Of a DNA stretch of 64,000 bases, positions 10,790 to 21,505 are shown piece by piece. Positions within the stretch are counted from its first letter, which is position 1. Every line of letters starts with the position of its first letter. The stretch lies in contig CM049988.1 in assembly GCA_016630955.3 (NCBI GenBank), positions 2,480,001-2,544,000 of the forward strand. Reading direction: 5' to 3'. Under the pieces are notes generated by a model that did not search any database, had not been told where the DNA came from, and was given only the letters and a program-made list of their open reading frames with translations. Position numbers and translations under genes: made by a program. The stretch is from Didymella arachidicola. Taxonomy: Eukaryota; Ascomycota; Dothideomycetes; Pleosporales; Didymellaceae.

Positions 10790-13536
10790 ATGGACGGAGC
10801 CGGCCAGCCCAACCTGCGCATCACCAGTGCGTGCCGATAGTCTGCCATGCCCGCGCGAACAGTGCTAACACCCCGCCCCAGTCATCGCCGCCGATGGCCT
10901 CTACAAGCGTGATGTCTTTCGTACGTACCGCCCACAGTTCCCCGTCCGCCGCTGACCTCACACGCCTGCAGGCTTCCCGGACCCCTTCGCCGTGGCCACG
11001 ATCAACGGCGAGCAGACGCGCACCACGAGCGTCATCAAGAAGACGCTGAACCCCTACTGGAACGAGAGCTTCGACATGTGCGTCCCCCGCCGCCGCTGTT
11101 CCCCCAACTGCTGACTGTCCAGGCGCGTCAACGAGGAAAGCGTCCTCGCCGTCCAGATCTTCGACCAGAAGAAGTTCAAGAAGAAGGACCAGGGCTTCCT
11201 CGGCGTCATCAACGTCCGCATCGGCTCGGTAATCGACCTCGACGCCGGCGGCGACGGTACCCTCTCTGCTCCCCCCCGCGCGAACCGCACTGACGCAGCC
11301 CAGAAATGCTCACCCGCGACCTGAAAAAGTCCAACGACAACATGGTCGTCCACGGCAAGCTCATCCTCAACCTCTCCACCAACCTGCAGGCCCCCATCAG
11401 CAACCAGGCCGGAGCTGCCGCGCCGCGTCCCGCCCCCTCCACCCACCCCTCCGTAAACGGCGCCACGACGGCAGGAGCCTCGACCCCGCACCACTCGACC
11501 GGCAGCCTCAACCCCAACGCGTACCCGGGCCAGCGACCGCCAGCGACCGCCCAGAGGCTCAGCCAAGGACCCCCCACAGGCCCGCCCACCACCGCGCCGC
11601 CCGCGTCCACCAACGGAGCGCCCGCAGCCGGACAGAGCCAGAACCCGGGGTACAGTGCGTTCGAGGACTCGCAAGGAAGGCTGCCCAACGGCTGGGAGCG
11701 CCGCGAGGACCACCTCGGCCGCACGTACTACGTCGATCATAACACGAGGCAGACGACATGGATCAGGCCCGGCGCAGGCTTCAACGAGACCGACAACCGC
11801 AATGCCGTTGCAGCGTCGACGCAGCAGGAGCGCGTCCGCCACCAGAACCGCATGTTGCCCGAGGACCGGACGGGAGCCAACTCCCCCACGCTTGCCGAGC
11901 GCCAGCCTTCGCCACCCAACGCGAGCGCTGGTGCCGCCAACGCTGCGAGCATGATGGCGACCGGTGCCACTACCGCCGGGACAGGAGAGCTGCCCTCGGG
12001 CTGGGAGCAGCGACACACGCCCGAAGGGCGGCCCTACTTTGTCGATCACAACACGCGCACAACCACCTGGGTCGATCCCCGCCGACAGCAGTACATCCGC
12101 ATGTACGGCGGCCAGGCAGCCAACGGAAGCACCATCCAGCAGCAGCCCGTTTCCCAGCTGGGTCCTCTGCCTTCAGGGTGGGAGATGCGTCTCACAAACA
12201 CCGCAAGAGTATACTTTGTCGACCACAACACAAAGACCACCACCTGGGACGATCCGCGATTGCCGTCATCCCTTGACCAGAACGTGCCGCAGTACAAACG
12301 TGACTTCCGCCGCAAGCTGATCTACTTCCGCTCGCAGCCCGCCCTCCGCATCGTCAGTGGACAGTGTCACGTCAAGGTCAGGCGGACGCACATCTTCGAG
12401 GACTCGTACCACGAGATTATGCGTCAATCTGCCGCGGACCTCAAGAAGCGCCTGATGATCAAGTTCGACGGCGAGGACGGTCTGGACTACGGAGGTCTGT
12501 CCCGTGAATTCTTCTTCTTGCTCTCGCACGAGATGTTCAACCCCTTCTACTGTCTGTTCGAGTACTCGGCCCACGACAACTACACACTCCAGATCAACCC
12601 CCACTCCGGCATCAATCCCGAGCACCTGAACTACTTCAAGTTCATCGGACGTGTGGTTGGTCTGGCCATTTTCCACCGTCGTTTCCTCGACGCTTTCTTC
12701 ATTGGAGCCTTCTACAAGATGATCCTCAGGAAGAAGGTCGCGCTGCAGGATATGGAGGGTGTCGATGCTGATTTCCACCGTAACTTGGAGTGGATGTTGA
12801 ACAACGACATCACTGACGCTTTGGAACTTACTTTCGCGACTGATGATGAGAGGTTCGGCGAGACTGTCAGCATTGAGCTGAAGCCGGGCGGTGACGACAT
12901 TGAGGTTACCAACGAGAACAAGGGCGAATACGTCGAGTGAGTATGACGAAAGTGTGGTGGTCCGTGCTAACATGCCCAGATTGATCACAGAATGGCGCAT
13001 CCAGAAACGCGTCGAGGAGCAATTCAACGCCTTCCTCAGCGGCTTCAACGAGCTGATCCCCCCAGACCTAGTCAACGTCTTCGACGAGCGCGAGCTCGAG
13101 CTCTTGATTGGTGGTATCGCCGACATCGACGTCGAAGACTGGAAGAAGCACACCGACTACCGCGGCTACACGGAAAACGACGAAGTCATCCAGAACTTCT
13201 GGAAGTGCATCCGCAGCTGGGACGCCGAGCAGAAATCGCGCCTGCTGCAGTTCGCCACCGGTACCTCGCGCATCCCCGTCAACGGGTTCAAGGATCTGCA
13301 GGGCTCGGACGGGCCGAGGCGCTTCACGATTGAAAAGGCCGGCGAGCCGAATCAGCTGCCCAAGTCGCATACATGGTTCGTTTTCCATGTCTCTCTAGTT
13401 TTTTTTTTTTTTTTTTAAAAGTGCTAATCGAACCAGTTTCAACCGTCTCGACCTCCCCGCCTACAAAACCTTCGAGGCGCTCAACCAGAAACTCACCATC
13501 GCCGTCGAGGAAACTGTCGGGTTCGGACAGGAGTAG
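10790..13536 (+). CDS. hulA: NEDD4/Rsp5-family HECT E3 ubiquitin ligase (HulA-like)
   Basis: Seven exons: 10790-10826, 10882-10920, 10972-11077, 11123-11256, 11304-12936, 12980-13375 and 13437-13536, giving 814 aa (yeast Rsp5 is 809). The family ubiquitinates membrane transporters and adaptors (arrestins) for endocytosis and sorting. Domains in order: C2 (about 8-125, with DGLYKRDVFRFPDPF and KKTLNPYWNESF); a Pro/Ala-rich linker; three WW domains (about 232-261, 335-365 and 394-424, each with paired Trp and YxVDHNT/YFVDHNT); and HECT (about 480-814). The last intron splits the codon of the catalytic cysteine: exon 6 ends ACA TG and exon 7 starts T TTC AAC, giving HTCFNRLDLP, with the Cys at residue 782. 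It lies 32 residues before the end, as in Rsp5. That intron has an unusual GTTCGT donor and a T-tract. The protein ends VGFGQE. Confidence 0.96.
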
Positions 13537-13999
13537 AACAGAGGAAGGAACGAAGGGGTAGCACCAGTGTATATGTAAGATCTAGAGCAGGCGAATCATA
13601 CATGTTCTTACTCGAGTCATGTGCTAAGCTGTGGGACGAGAATCGGGGTTCGGCGTTGGTCTGGGATACGATAGCGGGTTTGTCCAAACAGCAATTCAAG
13701 CATGCTGCAAGTGTACTGCGTACGCGCACCCATGTGCGCGTGAGCCTCGTAGCCGACGTGCGCTGGTTTAGCGTCAGCGCACCAGTCAAGTGCGTCGAGT
13801 CTACACCTTACCCATCCCAAGTCCTCCATTCTACATTCCAAGTTTTCTATTTCCATGCACAATCTAGCACCTCGCCCATGCTCTCTATAAATTAGAATCC
13901 TATCTTTGCCTCTTTTTCTGTCTGATGAGATAGGATAAGATGGAATGGAAGAGCAGTATACTTTGTGTTTATCTCGTGTTTATAATTTACCCTCCTCCC
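13537..13999. other. Convergent 3' intergenic spacer
   Basis: This stretch lies between the 3' ends of the Rsp5-like gene (plus strand) and the ABC1-family gene (minus strand). No coding sequence is recognised; it presumably holds both 3' UTRs. Confidence 0.6.
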
Positions 14000-15927
14000 T
14001 CACGCACGGAACGAGTTGGCAACACCGACCTGCTTCAGCCCCGCCAGCGCGCGGAGCTTCAACCACGCCTCGTACGAACTAAGCTGCACCTCAACCCTCG
14101 CATAGCTCGTCCACGCCTGCACCCATTTCAGGAAATTACTGGGCCAGAACACGCTGCCCCTCGCGTGGATCTGGTCCATGGCCTCTTCGTACACGGTGCG
14201 GCTTGCGTAGCGGGCGAGGATGAGGAAGGTGCGCAGAGGGCCGGACTTGGTGTGCAGGGATTCGTCGAGGCTGCGCGCTGTGGGGGGGTTAGCTAGGAAT
14301 GAGTGAGTGTAGAGGGTAAAGGGGAAGGGGAAAGGGAAAAGGGTGGGGGGGGACGGACTCAGATCGTTGGTTTTGAGGATTAACAAGATAACGCGGGGCA
14401 CTTTGCCCAGCAGCTGGATCAAGTCTTCCAGCAGCCCCTCGCCCAGCGCGTCGCCGATGACTTTCTTCTCCTCGCTGGTGCGGGACTGCACGACGCCCTG
14501 CTTCTTGGTCAAAACGGTGTAATCGCGTCCTGTGATTGCGCTCGCGAAGAGGGGGAATTGTTCATCATTGATGCCCGCCGTTTCAAACGCGTACCGGCGC
14601 ATGCCCGCCTCGTCGCCGTCCAGGACCGCGAGCCACAGGTGCGCGTACGCCCTGCGCAGCTGCAGGGGGATGTCTCGGTAGAGCCCGTGGTCGTAGAGGA
14701 CGACGTCGAAGTTGCGGCCCCAGGCGTGCGGGTTGTGGCGGATGGCCATGTTGCCGCCGTGCGGGTCGCAGTGCAGCGGGGCGTCGCGGCCGAAGATCAT
14801 TTCGTTGAAGATGCGGGCCAGCGCGGCGCTGACCTCGTCGCGGTCGATGCCGTGGGTGTCCAGGTACGCCAGGTCGTCTGGGCGCGCGCCGGAGATGAAG
14901 TCCATGACCAGGATGCGGCGCTTGGCCCACAGCACGGCGGGGATGACGACGGGGCTGCTGGGGACGTGAGAGAAGTATGCGCGGGCGCGGGTGGCGTTGC
15001 GGCCTTCGAGGGCGAAGTCGAGTTCCTGGGGCAGCGAGGCCTGCATCTCCTCGGACAGCCAGGTCAGGTCGTACTCGGGGAACCAGCGCTTGAGGGTGCG
15101 GAAGGTGAAGCTGGTGAGGGCGAGGTCGAGCTTGGCCCACTCGTCGAGGGCCGGGTGCTGGACCTTGACGGCGACGGGCTGGCCGTCGAGCGTGACGGCG
15201 CGGTGCACCTGGGCGAGCGAGGCGGCGCCGATGGGCGTCGCTTCAAAGGCAGAGAAGTAGGCGCTGAGCGGGCGGCCCGTGTCCTTGAGCACCATGTCCT
15301 CGATGCTGGCCAGCGACGAGACGGGGCACTGGTCCTGCAGCGGGATGAACGTGTCGCACCACTCGTTGGGGAGCAGGTAGTTCATCGAGCTGAGGTGCTG
15401 GCCCAGCTTGATGAAGATGGAGCCGTTGCGCTCGAGGGTGCGGAGCGTGCGTTTGGCGCAGCGGAGGTGGCACGCTTTGAGCTGCTCGTCGTAGTCGGCG
15501 TCGGCGTCGCGCTTGAGCGTGGTGCGGTAGCTGTAGTCAGTGAGCGATTGATGTACAGAAAGCTTGTGTGCCTGGTGTATAATGCCTACTCCCAAATACA
15601 CCACGCCAACGTCCCCGCCACCCTCCCCGTCCTCTGCACCGCACTAACCATATGCCCAGCATCATCACTAAGCTGCACCACCGCCGCGCCGAGTGCGATT
15701 CCGCCGCCCAGTATTACCAGTCTGCGCCTCCTCTTCCCAAATGATGGCCGCGGTGGTTTAGGTTTAGGGTTAGGGGTTGCCGTGTTTGCGAAGCCGCGGC
15801 GCTGGAGACAGGTGCGGCATGTCCACGGTGACGGGGGTATTGTTGCGGTGCGCCGGGCGAGGGTGAGGGTGGAGGAGCCGTACCGCGAGCTCCCACGGAG
15901 CACGGTAGAGAAGCTGGGACCAGACAT
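14000..15927 (-). CDS. Mitochondrial ABC1/ADCK-family atypical kinase (Mcp2/Cqd2-like)
   Basis: Exons 15927-15590, 15530-14359 and 14277-14000 give 595 aa. ABC1/UbiB proteins are atypical kinases of mitochondrial membranes that influence coenzyme Q and lipid homeostasis. The N terminus (MSGPSFSTVLRGSSRYG..., Arg/Ser-rich) looks like a mitochondrial presequence, followed by a membrane segment (LVILGGGIALGAAVVQL). Family motifs are present: the KxGQ motif (FIKLGQHLSS), an Ala-rich loop in place of a normal P-loop (PIGAASLAQVHRA), VAVKVQHP, QELDFALEGRN, the catalytic HCDPHGGN, and LYDHGLYR in the DFG position. Exon 1 joins exon 2 to give WCIWDYRTTLKRD; exon 2 joins exon 3 to give KTNDLTRSLDESL. 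The second intron (81 nt) uses a weak GTCCGT donor. A longer 5' reading frame exists upstream of 15927, so the start is likely but not certain. The choice between Mcp2-like and other ADCK1/5-type members is by resemblance. Confidence 0.88.
15755..15779. repeat. Telomere-like TTTAGGG/TTAGGG cluster inside coding sequence
   Basis: Plus-strand bases read approximately GGTTTAGGTTTAGGGTTAGG, followed by GGTT. On the coding (minus) strand this specifies the NPKPKPP part of the ABC1-family presequence. It is too short and impure to be certain of a telomeric origin. Confidence 0.4.
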
Positions 15928-16348
15928 TATATGCGCATTGTGTCGTTGGCAAAGGAGCGCGGATGCTGGACGGCGAGAAAGAAGGACAAGACCTGGACAA
16001 GCAACGATGGCGCGGAGCACATGGTCATGTCGGTCGTTTTTCTTGGGATCGAGCCACCTCGGGGATCTGCGGGTACATGCCCGACCCACATGTGGCGTAC
16101 CAAGTGTACGCCCTGCATGCATGTGTTTGACCGACTTGTGCAAATGCAGACATGACAGCCTCAAGCTATGATTTCGATTGCGCTTTTGCATTGATGCGTC
16201 TTCTCAATCGTCTCTAGTACGCCATGCTCGCAGTCTAGTACAGCCTATACAAAACAAATAACCGCCCCCTCTATTGATACCGTTGTCATACCATACCGTC
16301 ACTTCGTGAATCCTGATCTATCCTCAACCCCTCAGCGTATACACCACA
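15928..16348. other. Spacer between ABC1-family gene and NUC-2 gene
   Basis: Both flanking genes are on the minus strand, so this holds the ABC1-family promoter/5' UTR and the NUC-2 3' UTR. An open frame runs up to 16191 in phase with the ABC1 exon, but its sequence has no recognised feature. Confidence 0.5.
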
Positions 16349-19300
16349 CTACATATCCACCGTCTCATTAAAGCACAGCACGCCATTGCCCCTCAGAAAC
16401 CCATCCACCCCATCCGGCGTGCGATACCGTCTGGGCTGCGCAACCTGCAACCCGGCACCGTTCTCCAACCCACTATCCGTGATGTCGCTGACGAGCACCA
16501 GCCCCGCCGTCTTGATGCTTTCGATGAGCGCTGGTGCAAGATCGAGCAGCCGCGAACTGCAGATCAGACCCATGAAGTTGTTGTTGCGCGCGATTTGGAC
16601 TGCTTCTTTGACTGAGATGGTCGTGCGGCCTGAGGATTGGATGGCGTGGGCGGTGTGGGCGGCCGAGTCTGCGTCGGCGCCGAGCTCGTTGCAGAGGAAG
16701 ACGGGGTCTGTGTACTATTAGCATGGCTTCTCAATTATTTGATGATTGAAGGATACGCACAGTTTGGCTGCTTCCAGTTGATCACGGTGCAAATGTCTTG
16801 GTTGAACGAGGTGAATACTACGCTGCGCAGCGTGCCGTCGATTTCGCCGCCTTGCGCTCGAAGCGCTCGTGCGTGCTCGAAGACAACTGACAGGATTTGG
16901 TCGGCGAATTCGTTCATGTCGTGCGTGGGCCCCAGCTTGAGGCGCTCTTCTTCGAGTCGAGATGGGAACAGGACGTGCAGCTCGACATGGATGTGGGCCG
17001 GGAGTAGAGAGAGCGCTTCCTTCAGCGTGATGAAGGACGATGCGAGCGCCTGGTAGATGTGCGACATGTCGTTGGACGTTGCGTTCTTCAAGCTCGAAAG
17101 CTGCGTTGCCGTCGGTGCGTTCTGCTGCGCGCCTATCGCTGCGAGTTGAGCGTATGTGAGGATGTTGACTGGCACCTCGAGACCCGCGTGGTTGATCTTC
17201 CACCGCGGGTACAGTACCGGTACACCATCGGCAGTAAGTTGCACGAACAGACGAACATACTCTCCAGACAAGCTCGAGCCTATGATCAGGGTATGGGGCT
17301 GGTTATCGTCCTGACTTGTCGCTTTCCAGTAGGTAGCAAAGTGTGTGATTTCGAGCGGGATGCCGTGGAAGGGCTTGACAACCTGGAAGTCAAAGGCAAT
17401 CTGCCCGATGGCTCGCAGCCGCGGATCAAAAAGCTCCAGATGCCATCTCCCCGTGCTCTTCGACCGTTCTGTAAAGACCTTGCGTGAAGCCACACTACGG
17501 GCGATCACCTTCGAGCCGATAGTAGGGTATACGTCAAAGTCAATGGAGAAGGCCTCCAGGTTCTCAATCTGGAACGAGATGACCTTGAACTCGTCCTGGA
17601 CCGGTAGCAGTATATTCCTAGGTATAAGATCCGAGCTCTTAGACGATATGGTGAGTCGTGCCGCTGGGTACTTCTGGTCATTGTAGAACCGAATGGCGTC
17701 TTTCCCGGTCTTCTCGAAGCTGATCACCACAAACGTTTTCGTGTCGAGGAAGTTGTGGCCGTATCTGCGGAACGGTATTATCGGTGGTGGCAGAATGAAC
17801 TCGGGAATACCATCGGAATCGCCGAGGTCCATTTCCATCGGTCCTGGCGCTGTACTCGACATCGGTTGTAGGGTGTTTATCCGCGGCGAGACCTGGTTTT
17901 GGGTCTTCAAGCCCACCCCACGGCCCACCTGGGCAAGCAACTTCATGCACTCGAGATGCCCTTCCCATGTCGCATAGTACATTGCCGACAAACTCTTCTC
18001 GTCCACAATATCGACATCGACGCCACACTCGAGAAGCGTCTTCAAGCATTCCACATGCCCCTCGCTCGCCGCATGGAACAGTGGCGTCCACTGGTAGAGT
18101 TTGTCCGGTTGATCGAGGTCTGCGCCGTACTTCTGTAGGAGGAGCAGCATCTGCGGTGTTTTCCCAGATCGAGCGACCAGATGTTGAGGGTACAACCCTT
18201 CCGCGTCCGGAAGCATCTCCGTCGACCTTTGGAGGAGCAATTCCATTATCTCCAGCGAAGCGTACTGGCAACAGAGATTCAGCGGGATGTGCTCACCGGG
18301 TCCAATCCGGCTCATGTCAGCGCCTCTTGCGAGGAGTATCTGCACACACGGCAGCTGCGAGCGCACGATCGCGTGTATGAGGGGCGTGAAGCTGTCTTGG
18401 TCGCGGAAGTTTACTGTGTCTGGTGCTGCATCAATCAAGGCCTGAACGAGCTCAACATAGCCATGCATGGAGGCGTAGTGCAGCGGTATCCTTCCGTACA
18501 CATCTGTTGCGTGTGGTGAGACATTGCTTGACAATCCAAGCCGCACAATCTCGAGTCGACCGCTAATGGCAGCCTTGTGTAAGCAATTGCGCTCGTTGAT
18601 CTCGTCCTCTTGCTGCAAGTTGACTTGATTCGAATCAAGCACAATCCTCAATGCTTCTTGGGGAGCTTCTGCGACCGTGCTGAGGAACGCCCGTGAGATG
18701 TGCTCCTTGGCGTCGGGGAGATTCGATAGTCGCGTGAGACATTCTTGGATCTTTGACATGTTCGAGATGTTGATGGCCTGGATAAATTGGTTGTCGAGTT
18801 CGAGGTTTGCTTCGATCAGGGGTTCGAAGATTCTTGGCTCCGCGGTCGGTTGCGGTGCTTGCACCCCTTCGCCCTCGGCCCAACCAGAAAAGTCGAGAAT
18901 TGCTTGTGTCGCCTGGTCGGAGAGGGTGCTGATGACTTCACGGTTGAAGCACGGCTGGACCTCGACGGCTCTTGACAGGTACAGCTGCTTTTCTCGGGAC
19001 TAAGGAAGGTCAGCACCACACCTAACGTGGTCAACATGATAGCTTGCCTTTGATGTTTTATCCCACTACAAAGGTTAGCCAATAGTTAGATGGCGGGTAG
19101 GGGGACTGCAAACCTTCTTCAAAATCTTTGAGAACGCAGTTTCATTCACTTCCACAAATTGCTAGTACCGGTTAGCTCCACAACCCAAGAGTCCGGAGAC
19201 CAATCACCTCGAGTTTGTTAAGGTCTGTGCTAAACTGCTTTAGGCCTTCTTCGAGCGCAATGTATCGCGACGACGTCTTGGAGACCGACTGCGGATGCTG

Positions 19301-19831
19301 CTGCATGACCCGCTTCTTGTCCAAGAGCGTGGTTAGTCGCAGACGAAGCTCCGCCTCCTTCTGGAGGTAGAATGTGTTGACCTTCTCTAGTTCTCGTTCC
19401 TGGTACTATGAGCAAGATTCTGGCTGGAAGGCACATCATAAGCATACCACTCGGAAGAAGAATGTGGCCTTGTTGGCCTGCAGAGAGGTTTGCGGGTCTA
19501 GTGTCTCGTGGCCATGACTGCTCTCGCCTAGTGGAGGAATCACCGGCGTACTACTGAGCTTCTTGATGAGCTGCAGACACATCAGCACACAGACGAAGCC
19601 CACCCGCTGGGAACCAAATCACCTTTTTTAGGGCCTTGTAGTCGACAAAACTGGCGGCGTATTCTGGAATCTCCAGCTGCCGCTTCTGGATATGCTTGCC
19701 GAACTTCCTAGAAAAGCGAGCCGAGTCAGTAGTCTCATCTTTGGAGGCCAAGCTGGTGCTCGATGCAGTCTTCCTCACGACACCACGGGGGCGGAGTTGA
19801 AGGGTCTCCATAGGAGGGGCACGACATACAT
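16349..19831 (-). CDS. nuc-2: NUC-2/PHO81-type SPX-ankyrin-GDPD phosphate-signalling regulator
   Basis: Eight coding exons: 19831-19830, 19707-19623, 19570-19448, 19399-19208, 19161-19114, 19065-19048, 18999-16761 and 16707-16349, giving 1021 aa. NUC-2/PHO81 is the CDK inhibitor that relays phosphate starvation to the PREG-PGOV (Pho80-Pho85) kinase and so to the transcription factor NUC-1. The N terminus is an SPX domain (MKFGKHIQKRQLEIPEYAASF, FVDYKALKKLIKKLSSTP, SRYIALEEGLKQFSTDLNKL, WDKTSKSREKQLYLSRAVEV), which binds inositol pyrophosphates. About six ankyrin repeats follow (roughly 250-510: NCLHKAAISG, GRIPLHYASMHG, WTPLFHAASEGH). The C-terminal third is a GDPD-like domain running to FNETVDM. 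The initiator ATG is itself split, AT (19831-19830) joined to G (19707), using a perfect GTATGT donor. Exon 6 is only 18 nt and is followed by a GC-AG intron (AAG|GCAAGC). Confidence 0.93.
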
Positions 19832-21505
19832 GGTGGTGACGGGCTGAGATAATGGAGCAGCGGTGCTTCCGAAGGGTCAAGGGCGATGCGCGAGAACCGC
19901 ACAAGCGAGGAAATCCTGGTATGGGTCTGGGTGCAGATCTGCCCATACAGGGTGAGTAATGAGCAAACGTGTGAGGTTACGGGTGTCGGCAGACGCCCAT
20001 GCGGCAGCGGGGACGAACAGAAACAAAGAAGTCGCGGTGAGCACGATGAGGCTCCTGGGGCGCCTTCTAGACGGCGGCCGTGCGGTGATGGTAGAAGTTT
20101 CAAGAAGTGAAGTCACCCCAAGCTTGCAGCAGGGTGCCGCGTTAGCAGTAGTCGGACGGCGCGCTGCAGACGCAGACGCTCGCGTGGTGCTGGTGGCACC
20201 TGGATCAGATTTAGCAGGCTGCAGGGCTCAGCGAATGGGGGGCCAGGCGCTGCTGAGAAGCCGGCGGGACATTTCTCCAGCAGAAGAGGGCCGCGAGGTT
20301 GTGCACGCTGGCCGCTGAGATGCTGTTCACGCAGTCGTTGGAGGGTTGCTGCAAACGGCCAATGAGAGCGCGTGCTGGGGCCCCGTGCACGCGAAAGAAG
20401 AACAGAGAGATGGGTTGACAGGGGCGCGCTGGGGATCCACTTGGAGGACTACTCTGTCTCTGTCGTCCACCGGCAGGGACCGGGGGGCTGCGTGTATCTT
20501 TCCGCTGGCTCGAAGCGAGGCGCTGCAGCACAAACGTAGAGGTGAAGCCGACCCGTGCATCTGTAGAGACGTCGATTTCTTCGCCTTTGGTCGCGAGCGA
20601 TTACATAACGCGCGCCGTCTGCTCAAAGAAGCATCGCCAAGGCCGAATGGGGAACTCTAGCCGGCGCAACGCACGACATCAGATGGCAGCAGCCGCGCGA
20701 GGCCCACCGCATTAATTACTCTGTCGACAGTGCTAGTTCGATGGGTCTTCGTTGTGGACTGCGCGTTCTCACGGAAAATTCAGGACTATGGATGCTCTGC
20801 CGTCGCCATGGTCCCGATCTGGAGCCCCATGTGCATCTACTGCATCTTCGCGTCAGTGGATGCGCCAGGAGATATCCACGGTGGCCAGCCTCGACGTGAC
20901 TCGTGTCTTGTGCTGGCAAGTCACTTTCCACCTGTCATCGCTCGACCTGCCTCGGCATGTACCACACGGTAGACATGTTTTCGTTGGAAATATAGCAGCG
21001 GCTGTCGGATGCCGTCATTTTTCTGCATCCGTCACAGCAACAGATAGCGGGCCGTCCCACTGCAGCTTACGTCGTATATGTGTGGAAATCATGGATGAGG
21101 TCACACCAGCCTTCTAAGATGCAAGACACTTGCAACTGAGATACGTTCTTATTTCTTGTTACGGCCGTCAAGGCAGGATATCTAAAATGCCCTGCACATC
21201 CCCCTTCCTATGCTTTTATCATGTACGCGACCCAAGACCCATCCACCAATCCGCTCCCGCTGCATGCCGTACTTGAAAAGAAAGGTCTATGGGTATTAGA
21301 CCGCGAGGAACAGCAAGATCCTATGTAGAATCAGTGGCTACAATGCGTCGCCCGATGCAGGTACGGATCCAAATCCTATGCGCAACGCTCAAAGGGTATC
21401 TGCCCACCAATCGTCTGCACCATTCGAATCCGCAGGGTGAGTCGTGGCCGAGGTGCGATCGAAAGGCGTGCGCGTCGCTATGTTGGCATCAAGCTCAACG
21501 TTAAG
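19832..21505. other. Intergenic region upstream of NUC-2, downstream of CRM1
   Basis: About 1.7 kb, GC-rich, with several shadow frames but no recognisable protein. It must contain the NUC-2 promoter and the CRM1 3' UTR. I found no exact CACGTG or CACGTT phosphate-response site in it. Confidence 0.5.

Noticed and set aside
11054..12049. 331-codon minus-strand frame
   Set aside because: Shadow of the Rsp5-like C2/WW coding region; the Gly/Arg/Val-rich composition has no domain.
14558..16171. 537-codon plus-strand frame
   Set aside because: It lies antisense to the ABC1-family gene, is dominated by Val/Ala/Arg/Glu as expected from the complement of GC-rich codons, and has no motif.
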